This document shows positions 1 to 7,564 of a stretch of 32,229 bases of DNA, in pieces. Every line of letters begins with the position of its first letter. The stretch's first letter is position 1. The DNA comes from Nitrospirota bacterium (GTDB lineage Bacteria > Nitrospirota > Thermodesulfovibrionia > Thermodesulfovibrionales > UBA6898), in NCBI GenBank assembly GCA_016217695.1, contig JACRHE010000024.1:1-32229 (forward strand), given 5' to 3'. The position numbers and the translations under genes are program-made. A model generated the notes under the pieces. The model was given only the letters and a program-made list of their open reading frames with translations, ran no database searches and was not told the DNA's origin.

Positions 1-82
1 AGGTGTTGCGGCTGAAGTCGCTATAGCAGAACAGGTGTCGCAGTCAGGGGTTGATGATCTGCTGAAGGACTTCGGGTTTTGA
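1..82 (+). CDS. cheZ: C-terminal tail of a CheZ-like CheY-P phosphatase (5' truncated by window edge)
   Basis: Only the last 26 codons are present; the frame enters at base 2 and stops at TGA 80-82. The final residues, SGVDDLLKDFGF, closely resemble the extreme C-terminus of enterobacterial CheZ (VDDLLDSLGF). In CheZ this short amphipathic peptide docks on the alpha4-beta5-alpha5 face of phosphorylated CheY. The catalytic helix lies outside the window, so the call rests on the docking peptide and on the chemotaxis genes downstream. Another CheY-binding protein sharing this tail is possible. It reads in the same direction as the next gene but is separated from it by a 206-bp gap, so the two need not share a transcript. 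Confidence 0.65.
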   Translation, partial: GVAAEVAIAEQVSQSGVDDLLKDFGF

Positions 83-92
83 CTGTGTTTAC

Positions 93-226
93 TAAGGCAC
101 ATATAACAATGGAAACATTATCACTCGGAAAATCCCTCCTTCCCTCCCTTTTTTTAATCCCGAAGGCTTTCGGGACTCTTCGGCAACCAACAGTAGGTGC
201 CTTAAGCAAGAGGGGAGAGGGGAGAT
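93..226. other. Structured, strand-asymmetric leader upstream of the binding-protein gene
   Basis: This gap holds nested symmetry. TAAGGCAC (93-100) is matched by its reverse complement GTGCCTTA (197-204). A perfect 7-bp hairpin lies inside (158-164 with 169-175, loop GGCT). A 23-nt pyrimidine run (about 133-155) is partly complementary to a purine run (about 210-225). No U-tract follows the hairpin on either strand, so it is not a classical terminator. It could be a folded 5' leader or a decayed small inverted-repeat element. I recognise no riboswitch class in it. Confidence 0.3.
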
Positions 227-288
227 TTGTTTATTTATGAAAGCATGTACTCTTCAGGAAGTAAACATTTTTTAAAAAGGAGGCTCGA

Positions 289-1047
289 ATGAAAAGGAAC
301 GTAATGGTTGCAGGGATGGTGATTGGATTTTTGTTGTCTCTTGGTTTTTCGGCCTATGCGGAGGAGATCAGGGTGGGAGGGGGAGGCGCGGCATGCAATA
401 CGGTCTTCAGGCCAGTCAAACCCTACTTCGAAAAAGCCACAGGCCTCACCCTAACCGTTATGCAGAGTTCGCCGAAAAACGGGTTGATAGACATGATCAA
501 CGGAAGGCTTGATGCTGCGGTAGCGGCTGTTTCGCTTGAATCCATGATCAAGGGCGCTGACGCTGACGGCGTTAAAGTGGACCCTGCGGCCGTGCAGAAA
601 ACAGAGGTTGCCAAAAACAGGACCGTGGTCTTCCTGCACAGGGATAATCCGGTCAGGAAGCTTTCAAAGGATCAGCTGAAGGCAATCTTTACCGGCAAAG
701 TGCAGAACTGGAAAGAAGTCGGCGGCAAGGACCTTCCTGTTATCGTTGTCTGGGGTAAAGCGTCCCCTGGCCAAAATGCGCAGTTCACGAAAGAGATTCT
801 GGATGGCGAGACAGTGACTAAGGATAAACTCGACTCCACCGACTACGCCGGTATCAAACAGGACGTCTCCGCTAACGCCGAGGCTATCGGCATCGATCCC
901 ATCGGCCTTGCTGATGATAAGGTGAGCATTCCGGAGACGCCCGACGTGTCAAGCCCGGTGCTGATGGTGACGAAAGGCAAGCCCTCTCCAAATGTGCAGA
1001 AGCTGATCGACTTTGTTAAGGGCGAAGGCAGGCAGTATATAAAATAG
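289..1047 (+). CDS. Periplasmic PstS-like substrate-binding protein
   Basis: 252 residues. A signal peptide occupies about residues 1-24 (MKRN start, hydrophobic core, cleavage after AYA). The mature part is a PBP-like fold of the phosphate/PstS type, with a Gly-rich first strand (IRVGGGGAACN) and a final helix around KLIDFVKGEGRQYIK. An AAGGAGG Shine-Dalgarno at 277-283, five bases before the ATG, fixes the start. At about 250 residues it is shorter than typical PstS. No permease or ATPase gene lies beside it; its neighbours are a cheZ-like tail and a chemoreceptor gene. It may therefore present a ligand to that receptor rather than feed an ABC transporter. The fold assignment is firm, while the ligand (phosphate or another oxyanion) and the receptor partnership are inference. 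Confidence 0.8.
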   Translation: MKRNVMVAGMVIGFLLSLGFSAYAEEIRVGGGGAACNTVFRPVKPYFEKATGLTLTVMQSSPKNGLIDMINGRLDAAVAAVSLESMIKGADADGVKVDPAAVQKTEVAKNRTVVFLHRDNPVRKLSKDQLKAIFTGKVQNWKEVGGKDLPVIVVWGKASPGQNAQFTKEILDGETVTKDKLDSTDYAGIKQDVSANAEAIGIDPIGLADDKVSIPETPDVSSPVLMVTKGKPSPNVQKLIDFVKGEGRQYIK

Positions 1048-1071
1048 TGTTTGTGTATGAAGTCAGTATTT

Positions 1072-1092
1072 GTCATCCTTCGCGGGAATGAC
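1072..1092. repeat. Short hairpin after the binding-protein gene (REP-like)
   Basis: GTCATCC pairs with GGAATGAC around a TTCGC-type loop, with one bulge. Read on the minus strand it begins GTCATTCCCGCGAAGG, which resembles short intergenic palindromes dispersed in many bacterial genomes. It lies 25 bp after the stop codon and could slow transcription or protect the 3' end. It has no U-tract. Copy number elsewhere cannot be judged from this window. Confidence 0.35.
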
Positions 1093-1151
1093 GGCCAAAA
1101 AAATGGCAGTTTATGCGCAGACATTAAATAGGTATAAAACAGGAGCTGTTT

Positions 1152-3950
1152 ATGACTATTAAGACTAAACTGACTATGAATGTGCTGCTGGTTTTGCTGA
1201 TCATCGCTGCTGTTGCAGGAACGAGCTTTGTGGGAATGAGTTTTGTCAGGTCAAGGCTTACAGACCTGACAGAACGAAGTACGCCGTTTCAGATGCGTAC
1301 TGTTGAGTTCCAAAGGACGATACAGGCTGCGACTGCCGATCTTGTAAAGGTGAGCTCTTCGCGACACATGGATGAGCTCAGTAGTTACCGGACCGATGTT
1401 GAGAAATCCCTGAAAGAGGTGAAGACCGCTCAGGAGGCCCTGGAGAGTATCTCCGGTGGCGGCAAAATTGAAACCTTCGGCGAGATTAAGGACATATCCG
1501 GAGAGATCATTCAGGTCAGTCTTGCACGAATTAATGCTGAGGCAGAGGCAAAAAAGGCCAATGAGGCAATCACTCAGAAGATGAAAAATACCTCTGAGAG
1601 GCTAAATGAACTCGATAAAAAAATTCAGGCCCTGCAGCTTACCCGTTCAGCAGCCTTTGTCACGTCTATGGAGGACACAGGCAGCATCTCGGCCAATCTG
1701 AGGAATGCCGAGGCTGTAAAGTCTCTCCTCAAAGATCTTCAGATCGCGCTTTTTGAGCTTCACAGGGCGCAGGACAAAAGGGGAGTCATCATTGCGAGAA
1801 GCAAGATCAACTCTATAATGTCAAGGTTCAGCCAGGAAGATTATCTGAAGAGCAACAGGAAGGCCGGCGATGAAATCAGGGCGTTTTGGGAAAAACTCGA
1901 CGAGTTGATAAGGCTCAGGTCGTCTGCGGATTCCGATCTGAAGGCGATAGAAGCCCTCACCAGGGACGTTGATGAGCGTCTTTCTGTGATCGTTATTGAG
2001 CTGGAGCAGGAGGTTGCCGCGGCAAGGGAAAAGGCAGGCCTGGAAACTGAGAAACAGGGCGGTATAATGACCCAGTCTAATGTTGCAACCGCTGTGCTCA
2101 TGTCCAATTCCAGACTTTTGGCCGACGGCCTCACTATCGAGGGGCTGACAACAAGGCTTTTCACCTTAACAGCGCAGAAAGACGTTGACACGACCGAGGC
2201 GCATATCAGAAAAACCTTTGAAAAGATCGATGCCTCAGTCAATACTTTCAAGAAAGGTCTTGCAAAGCTGAAGGATAACGAATCCCTGAAGGTCCTTCAC
2301 GAGGTTGAAGCCTCGCTGATGTCTGTCAAGGCGCTTCTGTTTGCGAAGGACGGTGTTGTGTCGAAGATACGTCATCAGATCTCGATGAGGGACAAAGCAC
2401 TGCAAGTGACCGACAACCTGCGTCAGATAGTTATCCGGCAGGCAGAAAAGGGTAAAAAAACGGTTTCGACTGCCCGTGGTGAGCAGGAAAAGACTATCGG
2501 CGCTGTAAACAGAATGATCCGGTTCAGTACGACAATAGTCGTTGTCATCGGGATTTGTGCTGCATCGGCCGGTATCATGCTTGGTTTTTGGATATACCGG
2601 TCGATAGAAAGACCTTTAATTAGGCTTATCAGCACTGCAGATGAAATGGCAAAGGGAAATCTTACCGGTGAGACAAAGGCAGGGACTGATGAGATGGGCA
2701 GGCTTTCAGAAAGCATGAACCATATGGTCCGGTCTTTTAGCGGGATTATAGGCAAGATTATCGTCTCGGTAAATAAATCTGTCCAGGTGCTTAACAATCT
2801 CAGGAGCCTGGCAGACCAATCAGCTCAGGGGGCCGGGGAGCAGTCCGACCAGTCGTACCAGATAGCAACAGCGGCTGAAGAGATGAATCAGACAATACAT
2901 GGGATCTCGAAAAATGCATCAGTTGCCTCAGATACTTCTGCCGAGGCCATGAATATCGCTGCAGAGGGCAGAAAAGTGGCGGATGGGGCCGTTGAGACGG
3001 TCAACAGGGTGTATGTATCCACAGGTGAACTTTCTGTAATGATGGAGAAGCTCAATGGCAGGGTCGCAGAAATTGGAGACATTGTGACGGTCATAAAGGA
3101 CATTGCCGACCAGACCAATCTTCTTGCACTTAACGCGGCGATTGAGGCTGCAAGGGCCGGGGAGCAGGGGATGGGCTTTGCGGTGGTTGCGGACGAGGTG
3201 AGGAAGCTGGCTGAGAAGACCATTAAGGCCACGGCAGAGATTTCGGCGAAGATCAGCGGCGTTCAGTCAGAGTCTGAACGGACGGCAAGGCATATGGGAG
3301 ATGCCTCACACGAGGTAAAAAGGGCGTTTGACAACATAAAGCAGGTCGGTGACGCACTGAATAACATAGTTGAGGCTGTACAGAAGGTTAGTGAGCAGAT
3401 AACCCAGATTGCGGTTGCAGTGGAGGAGCAGTCGGCAACTGCATCGGATGTGGCCAAAAACAGCGAAAAAACATCTGCAATAGCCGGCAGACAGAAGGAG
3501 TCATCAGCGGCAGTCATAAAAGACGTATCCGGACTCATCGAGGTTATAGAAGAACTCAGAGGATCAACTGTCGGTTTTAAGGTCAATGGGAATGAGCTGA
3601 TGATCGTTGACCTTGCAAAATCAGACCATCAGCTTTTTGTCAACAAGATCGGCGCCTGTATCCGGGGAAGACTTGAGATGGACTTTTCTCAGCTGCCGGA
3701 TCATCACTCATGCAGATTCGGGAAATGGTACGACACTGAAGGCAGGGACAATTGCGGTAATCTGCCCAGTTTCCAGGCAGTGTACAACCCCCACGAAAGG
3801 GTTCACGCCTTGGCCAGGGAAGCGGGGAATGCCTGCAGAGCCGGGGATAAGGCCAGGGCGCTCAGTATTTTTGAAGAGATGGAAGGTTTATCAGTGAAGA
3901 TTGTGGGTCTCCTCGATGGAATTAAAAGAGAATACAGAAGGACCGGCTGA
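1152..3950 (+). CDS. Methyl-accepting chemotaxis protein, giant helical periplasmic domain, C-terminal CZB domain
   Basis: 932 residues. TM1 is at about 8-30 and TM2 at about 459-482, so roughly 430 residues are periplasmic. That segment is almost wholly helical, Ala/Glu/Lys/Leu rich and without an obvious PAS or Cache fold. A HAMP domain (about 483-535) and the signalling hairpin follow, with the conserved tip beginning [17 protein letters not shown] at residue 651. After it comes a chemoreceptor zinc-binding (CZB) domain with the four expected ligands in view: H826, C854 (CRFGKWY), H881 and H885 (NPHERVH). CZB domains are known to bind zinc and to respond to zinc or to oxidants such as HOCl. 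The start is set by AGGAG at 1141-1145. The receptor may read both a periplasmic binding protein (the gene just upstream) and cytoplasmic zinc or redox state. It carries no NWETF-type tether at the C-terminus. Confidence 0.93.
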   Translation: MTIKTKLTMNVLLVLLIIAAVAGTSFVGMSFVRSRLTDLTERSTPFQMRTVEFQRTIQAATADLVKVSSSRHMDELSSYRTDVEKSLKEVKTAQEALESISGGGKIETFGEIKDISGEIIQVSLARINAEAEAKKANEAITQKMKNTSERLNELDKKIQALQLTRSAAFVTSMEDTGSISANLRNAEAVKSLLKDLQIALFELHRAQDKRGVIIARSKINSIMSRFSQEDYLKSNRKAGDEIRAFWEKLDELIRLRSSADSDLKAIEALTRDVDERLSVIVIELEQEVAAAREKAGLETEKQGGIMTQSNVATAVLMSNSRLLADGLTIEGLTTRLFTLTAQKDVDTTEAHIRKTFEKIDASVNTFKKGLAKLKDNESLKVLHEVEASLMSVKALLFAKDGVVSKIRHQISMRDKALQVTDNLRQIVIRQAEKGKKTVSTARGEQEKTIGAVNRMIRFSTTIVVVIGICAASAGIMLGFWIYRSIERPLIRLISTADEMAKGNLTGETKAGTDEMGRLSESMNHMVRSFSGIIGKIIVSVNKSVQVLNNLRSLADQSAQGAGEQSDQSYQIATAAEEMNQTIHGISKNASVASDTSAEAMNIAAEGRKVADGAVETVNRVYVSTGELSVMMEKLNGRVAEIGDIVTVIKDIADQTNLLALNAAIEAARAGEQGMGFAVVADEVRKLAEKTIKATAEISAKISGVQSESERTARHMGDASHEVKRAFDNIKQVGDALNNIVEAVQKVSEQITQIAVAVEEQSATASDVAKNSEKTSAIAGRQKESSAAVIKDVSGLIEVIEELRGSTVGFKVNGNELMIVDLAKSDHQLFVNKIGACIRGRLEMDFSQLPDHHSCRFGKWYDTEGRDNCGNLPSFQAVYNPHERVHALAREAGNACRAGDKARALSIFEEMEGLSVKIVGLLDGIKREYRRTG

Positions 3951-4008
3951 AAAGTGGGGCAAGGTATTTTGAAATGATTGCAATTAATGATTTCCTGAGA
4001 AAGACATT

Positions 4009-5070
4009 ATGGTAAAAGTGCTTATAGTAGATGATTCCGCGTTCATGCGGAACGCCCTGACGACGATGCTTTCGTCGGACCCCGAGATCCAGATCTGCGG
4101 GACTGCCAGGGATGGGCTTGAGGCGATAGAGAAGGTTGCGAGTCTAAACCCCGATATCGTAACCATGGACGTCGAGATGCCGAAGATGGACGGACTTACC
4201 GCTCTTAAGAATATTATGGAGAAGAACCCCGTTCCGGTGATCATGGTCAGTTCCCTGACTGTTGAGGGGGCCAAGGTCACTCTGGATGCCCTTGATTTCG
4301 GAGCAGTGGATTTCATCCCCAAGAACCTCTCCGATCTTTCGATGAATATCGTCAAGATAAAGGAGCTGCTGATAGACAAGATAAAGCAGATCGGACGCAA
4401 AGGGGTTGTGAGAAGGCGTATCAGGCCGGCGGACAGCCCTCAGTCTCCGCAGAAGTCCGGCGAAACGCCGCAACTGTATGTTAAGTCAACAGGTGAGCGG
4501 AGGATAGGCATTGTGTCCATAGGGACCTCGACAGGAGGGCCGAGAGCCCTTCAGGATGTCATACCGAAGCTGCCGAAGGATTTCCCTGTGCCTATAGTCA
4601 TAGCCCAGCATATGCCTGCGAATTTCACCGGACCTTTTGCCGAGAGACTTAATCAGATCAGCCGGATAACGGTCAAGGAGGCAGTTGATGGCGAGGCGAT
4701 AAAACCGGGTATCGTTTTTATTGCCCCCGGCCGCGGACATATGCGGGTGGTTCGCAGAAGGGGCATCGAGACAGTCATATCCATCTCGGACAATAAAGAA
4801 GAATATATCTACCGGCCTTCGGTAGATGCCCTCATGCTCTCCGTCTCTCAGTATTTCCCGGGCCGGGCCCTCGGTGTAATTCTCACCGGCATGGGAAACG
4901 ACGGTTTGATGGGACTTGCTGAGCTCAAGAGGTCAGGCGGCAGGATCTTTGCGCAGGACGAGGATACCTGCGTAGTCTATGGCATGCCCAAGGCTGTAGT
5001 CGATGCAAGCCTGGCCGATAAGGTCCTGCCGATCGAGGAGATGGCAGGAGAGATAGTCAACGCTGTCTGA
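4009..5070 (+). CDS. cheB: CheB receptor methylesterase/glutamine deamidase (first copy)
   Basis: 353 residues: an N-terminal receiver and a C-terminal methylesterase joined by a linker around residues 125-165. In the receiver the acidic pair is D9-D10 and the phosphoacceptor is D54 (TMDVEMPKMDG). The esterase triad is visible as S174 (GTSTGG), H201 (QHMP) and D298 (GMGNDG). It removes methyl groups from receptor glutamates when phosphorylated by CheA, which gives adaptation. The gene lies 58 bp after the CZB receptor and before the sigma-28 promoter of cheW, apart from the second cheB at 13904. It may serve the large receptor preferentially, which is an inference from position only. The Shine-Dalgarno is weak (TGAGAAAG). 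Confidence 0.95.
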   Translation: MVKVLIVDDSAFMRNALTTMLSSDPEIQICGTARDGLEAIEKVASLNPDIVTMDVEMPKMDGLTALKNIMEKNPVPVIMVSSLTVEGAKVTLDALDFGAVDFIPKNLSDLSMNIVKIKELLIDKIKQIGRKGVVRRRIRPADSPQSPQKSGETPQLYVKSTGERRIGIVSIGTSTGGPRALQDVIPKLPKDFPVPIVIAQHMPANFTGPFAERLNQISRITVKEAVDGEAIKPGIVFIAPGRGHMRVVRRRGIETVISISDNKEEYIYRPSVDALMLSVSQYFPGRALGVILTGMGNDGLMGLAELKRSGGRIFAQDEDTCVVYGMPKAVVDASLADKVLPIEEMAGEIVNAV

Positions 5071-5152
5071 TTCTCATCTGACCCGGAGTATTCATGAAAC
5101 ACCGACTGCTGTTAAGACTATGGGCCTGCTTGTACCTACGAAAAGAGCGGGC

Positions 5153-5179
5153 TAAAGTTATTCTGCCTGGTGACGATAA
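5153..5179 (+). promoter_or_regulatory. Sigma-28 (FliA) promoter for cheW and the second chemoreceptor gene
   Basis: TAAAGTTA, 11 bases, then GACGATAA. This matches the flagellar sigma-28 consensus TAAAGTTT-N11-GCCGATAA at 14 of 16 positions with exact spacing. Transcription should begin near 5186, about 30 bases before the ATG at 5218, leaving room for the AGGAGG site. The possible GTG start at 5170 lies immediately next to the -10 box and upstream of the predicted transcript start, which rules it out for this transcript. Confidence 0.8.
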
Positions 5180-5217
5180 GAGATGAAACTAATATATGTA
5201 TACAGGAGGAGGAGACC

Positions 5218-5688
5218 ATGGGTGCGATAGCTGTCAGCCCGGATATCCTGCAACTCGTCACATTTACACTCGGCAACGAGGAATATGCTATCGATATCCT
5301 GAAGGTGCAGGAGATAAACAGGATGGTAGATATAACCGCTGTTCCCAATTCACCTCATTATGTGGAGGGCGTGATAAACCTCAGGGGAAAGGTTATACCG
5401 GTCATCAGCCTCAGGAAGCGTTTTGGTTTTGATGCCAGGGCAGCTGATTCACAGTCAAGGATTATGGTGGTTGATGTCGGAGTGACCGTCGGCATAATCG
5501 TGGATGCGGTATCAGAGGTCCTGAGGCTCTCTGCCGATACGGTTGAGCCACCGCCTCCGATGACCAGCAGCGTCGGTTCGGAGTTCATTAAAGGGGTCGG
5601 AAAGCTCAAAGACAGACTTCTCATACTCCTCGACATAGACAGGCTTCTCGGGCATGAGGAGATTCATGGCATGGCCATGGTCCATTAA
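5218..5688 (+). CDS. cheW: CheW receptor-kinase coupling protein (first copy)
   Basis: 156 residues covering the full CheW SH3-like double barrel. Family landmarks are QLVTFTLGNEEYAIDI near the N-terminus, the GVINLRGKVIPVI strand pair, and KGVGKLKDRLLILLDIDRLL near the end. CheW bridges chemoreceptor tips to the CheA P5 domain in the polar array. I place the start at ATG 5218 because two overlapping AGGAGG sequences (5204-5212) sit five bases upstream. A GTG in frame at 5170 would add 16 residues but lies in the promoter. The gene is followed 45 bp later by a chemoreceptor gene, probably in the same sigma-28 transcript. A second cheW lies in the core operon at 12457. Confidence 0.95.
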   Translation: MGAIAVSPDILQLVTFTLGNEEYAIDILKVQEINRMVDITAVPNSPHYVEGVINLRGKVIPVISLRKRFGFDARAADSQSRIMVVDVGVTVGIIVDAVSEVLRLSADTVEPPPPMTSSVGSEFIKGVGKLKDRLLILLDIDRLLGHEEIHGMAMVH

Positions 5689-5733
5689 TATGACGATAAA
5701 CATGGAAATAAAGGAAATAAGGGAGAATAAGCG

Positions 5734-7332
5734 ATGAAACTCACACTTGCCAAAAAACTCTACGGTGTCATCGGCATCGCGATGGTCATACTGCTTGTAT
5801 TAGCAGGCGCGTCATACGTGATCTTAAAAAACGTAGAAAAAGGCTATGAAGGGCAGATAAAGGGCAATGGGAAACAGCTCGAAGCCGGCATGGACGCCCA
5901 GATAGCCTTGGGTGAAGCGATCCACAATTACAAAAACTACCTTATTAGAAAAGACGATAAATATATCCAGGGTTTCAGGGAGGCGGTCGGCAATATTAAA
6001 AATAACGTTAAGACCTGGGATGATTTGAGCGATAGCCCGGAAGAAAAAGATGCGGCGGCAAAGGTACTTGAACCTCTTGCAGCCTATGAGAAGTCCATCG
6101 ACCAGCTGGTCGATGCGCGCAGGGACAATGATATTGCCGCTGCGGACAAGGCGGTCAAGGGAATGGACAGGCCCGTGGGTGCAGCACTGAAGCAGCTGGA
6201 CGAGCTTACGATGAAGAATTACGAAAATGGGATAAAGGCCGTCTCATCAAAGGCAGGCAGGCTGTCCCTTATCCAGATTTTGCTTGCGATTATAGCGGTT
6301 ATATCGACAGTGGTCCTCAGTACAGTGCTGATTCGCAAGATCCTTGCGTCTGTGCAGTCTGTGGGGGAGACAGTGGGCGCCGCCTCCCACGGAGACCTTT
6401 CCCGTGATGTCAGCGTAACGAGTGACGATGAGCTCGGTGAAATGGCAAGAAATATAACTTCGATGATGGGAAGTCTCAGGGAGATGACAAGGAAGATCAT
6501 TGATGTGACAAGCACCCTTGCGAGCAGTTCTGAAGAGGTCTCGGCAACAACCGCACAGATAAGCAACGGCATTAATGATCAGACGTCCCAGGTGGAGCAG
6601 TCGGCAACCGCAACTACCGAGATATCACAGACGATCATGGATGTTGCGAAGAACGCCTCTGAGGCGTCTACTGCATCAAAAGAGGCGACAGAGATCGCGC
6701 TTGAGGGCAAAAGGGTGGTCGAGGAGACGGTCTCCGGAATGATGAACATAGCAAGGACGGTTGAGGAGTCGTCAAAGACCATTGAAGAACTCGGAGAGAG
6801 CAGCAAGCAGATCGGTGAGATAATCAATGTGATCAAGGACATAGCTGACCAGACAAACCTGCTGGCGCTGAACGCTGCGATTGAAGCGGCACGGGCGGGG
6901 GAACAGGGCCGGGGATTTGCTGTCGTAGCCGACGAAGTGAGAAAGCTGGCAGAGAGAACAACCAAGGCGACCGGCCAGATATCAGCGATGATCAGCAAGA
7001 TCCAGAACGATACGGAGGTGTCGGTAAAGAGCATGTCAGAGGGTAAAGAGAGCGCCGAGGAGGGTGTCAAGCTTGTTGAACGCGCCAGGGAGTCTCTTGA
7101 CAGGATTGTCGGCGCCTCGGAGCGCTGCCTTGATATGGTCAGACTGATAGCAACGGCTACGGAAGAACAGTCCACTGCAATTGAAGAGGTCTCTACAACC
7201 ATGGAGAGCATAGCGAGCGTATCGAAATCATCTCTCACAGCTGTATCCCAGATTAACACAGCCACAAATGATCTTGCCCGTCTTGCAGGAGAGCTGAAGC
7301 AGCTTGTGGGATGGTTCAAGGTGCACGCGTAG
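5734..7332 (+). CDS. Methyl-accepting chemotaxis protein with four-helix-bundle-type sensor
   Basis: 532 residues. TM1 is at about 9-31 and TM2 at about 177-201. The periplasmic part of about 145 residues is all-helical, the size of a 4HB_MCP sensor. A HAMP domain (about 202-254) precedes the signalling hairpin, whose tip begins [17 protein letters not shown] near residue 370. There is no CZB domain and no C-terminal tether peptide. The architecture is that of the commonest transmembrane receptor class; the ligand cannot be predicted. It lies just behind cheW and shares its likely sigma-28 promoter, so it should be a late flagellar-class gene. The Shine-Dalgarno is AAGGGAG about nine bases before the ATG. 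A hairpin with an A-tract follows the stop codon. Confidence 0.95.
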   Translation: MKLTLAKKLYGVIGIAMVILLVLAGASYVILKNVEKGYEGQIKGNGKQLEAGMDAQIALGEAIHNYKNYLIRKDDKYIQGFREAVGNIKNNVKTWDDLSDSPEEKDAAAKVLEPLAAYEKSIDQLVDARRDNDIAAADKAVKGMDRPVGAALKQLDELTMKNYENGIKAVSSKAGRLSLIQILLAIIAVISTVVLSTVLIRKILASVQSVGETVGAASHGDLSRDVSVTSDDELGEMARNITSMMGSLREMTRKIIDVTSTLASSSEEVSATTAQISNGINDQTSQVEQSATATTEISQTIMDVAKNASEASTASKEATEIALEGKRVVEETVSGMMNIARTVEESSKTIEELGESSKQIGEIINVIKDIADQTNLLALNAAIEAARAGEQGRGFAVVADEVRKLAERTTKATGQISAMISKIQNDTEVSVKSMSEGKESAEEGVKLVERARESLDRIVGASERCLDMVRLIATATEEQSTAIEEVSTTMESIASVSKSSLTAVSQINTATNDLARLAGELKQLVGWFKVHA

Positions 7333-7350
7333 AAGCGCAACAGATCTTTT

Positions 7351-7399
7351 AAAAAAAAAGAGAAAGACCTTTAGGACAGGATTCCGAAGGTCTTTCTCT
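7351..7399 (-). terminator. Strong hairpin with U-tract on the minus-strand side
   Basis: Thirteen perfectly paired bases (7359-7371 with 7387-7399, arm AGAGAAAGACCTT) enclose a 15-nt loop. The A9 run at 7351-7359 becomes a U-tract only for leftward transcription. On the plus strand the hairpin is followed by TGTCTGAGGGG, with no U-run. Position suggests it ends the receptor gene at 7332, but by sequence polarity it is a better terminator for a minus-strand transcript. Confidence 0.55.
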
Positions 7400-7476
7400 G
7401 TCTGAGGGGACTTTTAATAGCAGCATCACGCGATAACGGCCCATTTAAATCAACTTTCTACTGAAAATACTTAGGT

Positions 7477-7504
7477 TAAAGCTTTAGGAAGAGAATTCCG
7501 AATA
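7477..7504 (+). promoter_or_regulatory. Possible weak sigma-28 promoter of the core chemotaxis operon
   Basis: TAAAGCTT, 12 bases, then TCCGAATA. The -35 part is 7/8 of consensus. The -10 part is poorer (5/8 against GCCGATAA) and the spacing is one base long. It lies in the 232-bp gap before the core operon, about 60 bases ahead of the first start codon. Confidence 0.3.
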
Positions 7505-7564
7505 GATAGTCACCAGGTAAACGGTTTATCGCCAATAAGGAAGAAGGAGGGTGCCGGCGGCCAT

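Noticed and set aside
1104-1119. Sigma-54-like TGGCAG...GCGCA before the CZB receptor
   Set aside because: GG-N10-GC spacing is present, but the -12 box lacks TT and the -24 box lacks the C; too weak to call.
5170-5217. Upstream GTG start for the first cheW
   Set aside because: It lies beside the sigma-28 -10 box, before the predicted transcript start, and lacks a Shine-Dalgarno; ATG 5218 has a strong one.
6579-7340. Long minus-strand open frame opposite the second receptor
   Set aside because: It is the antisense shadow of a repetitive, Ala/Glu-rich receptor gene; Ser/Ala/Val-rich product, no ribosome site and no recognisable domain.
7525-7540. GCCAATAA as a sigma-28 -10 box before the receptor/CheZ-like gene
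   Set aside because: The nearest TAAA is only nine bases upstream, far short of the 15 needed.
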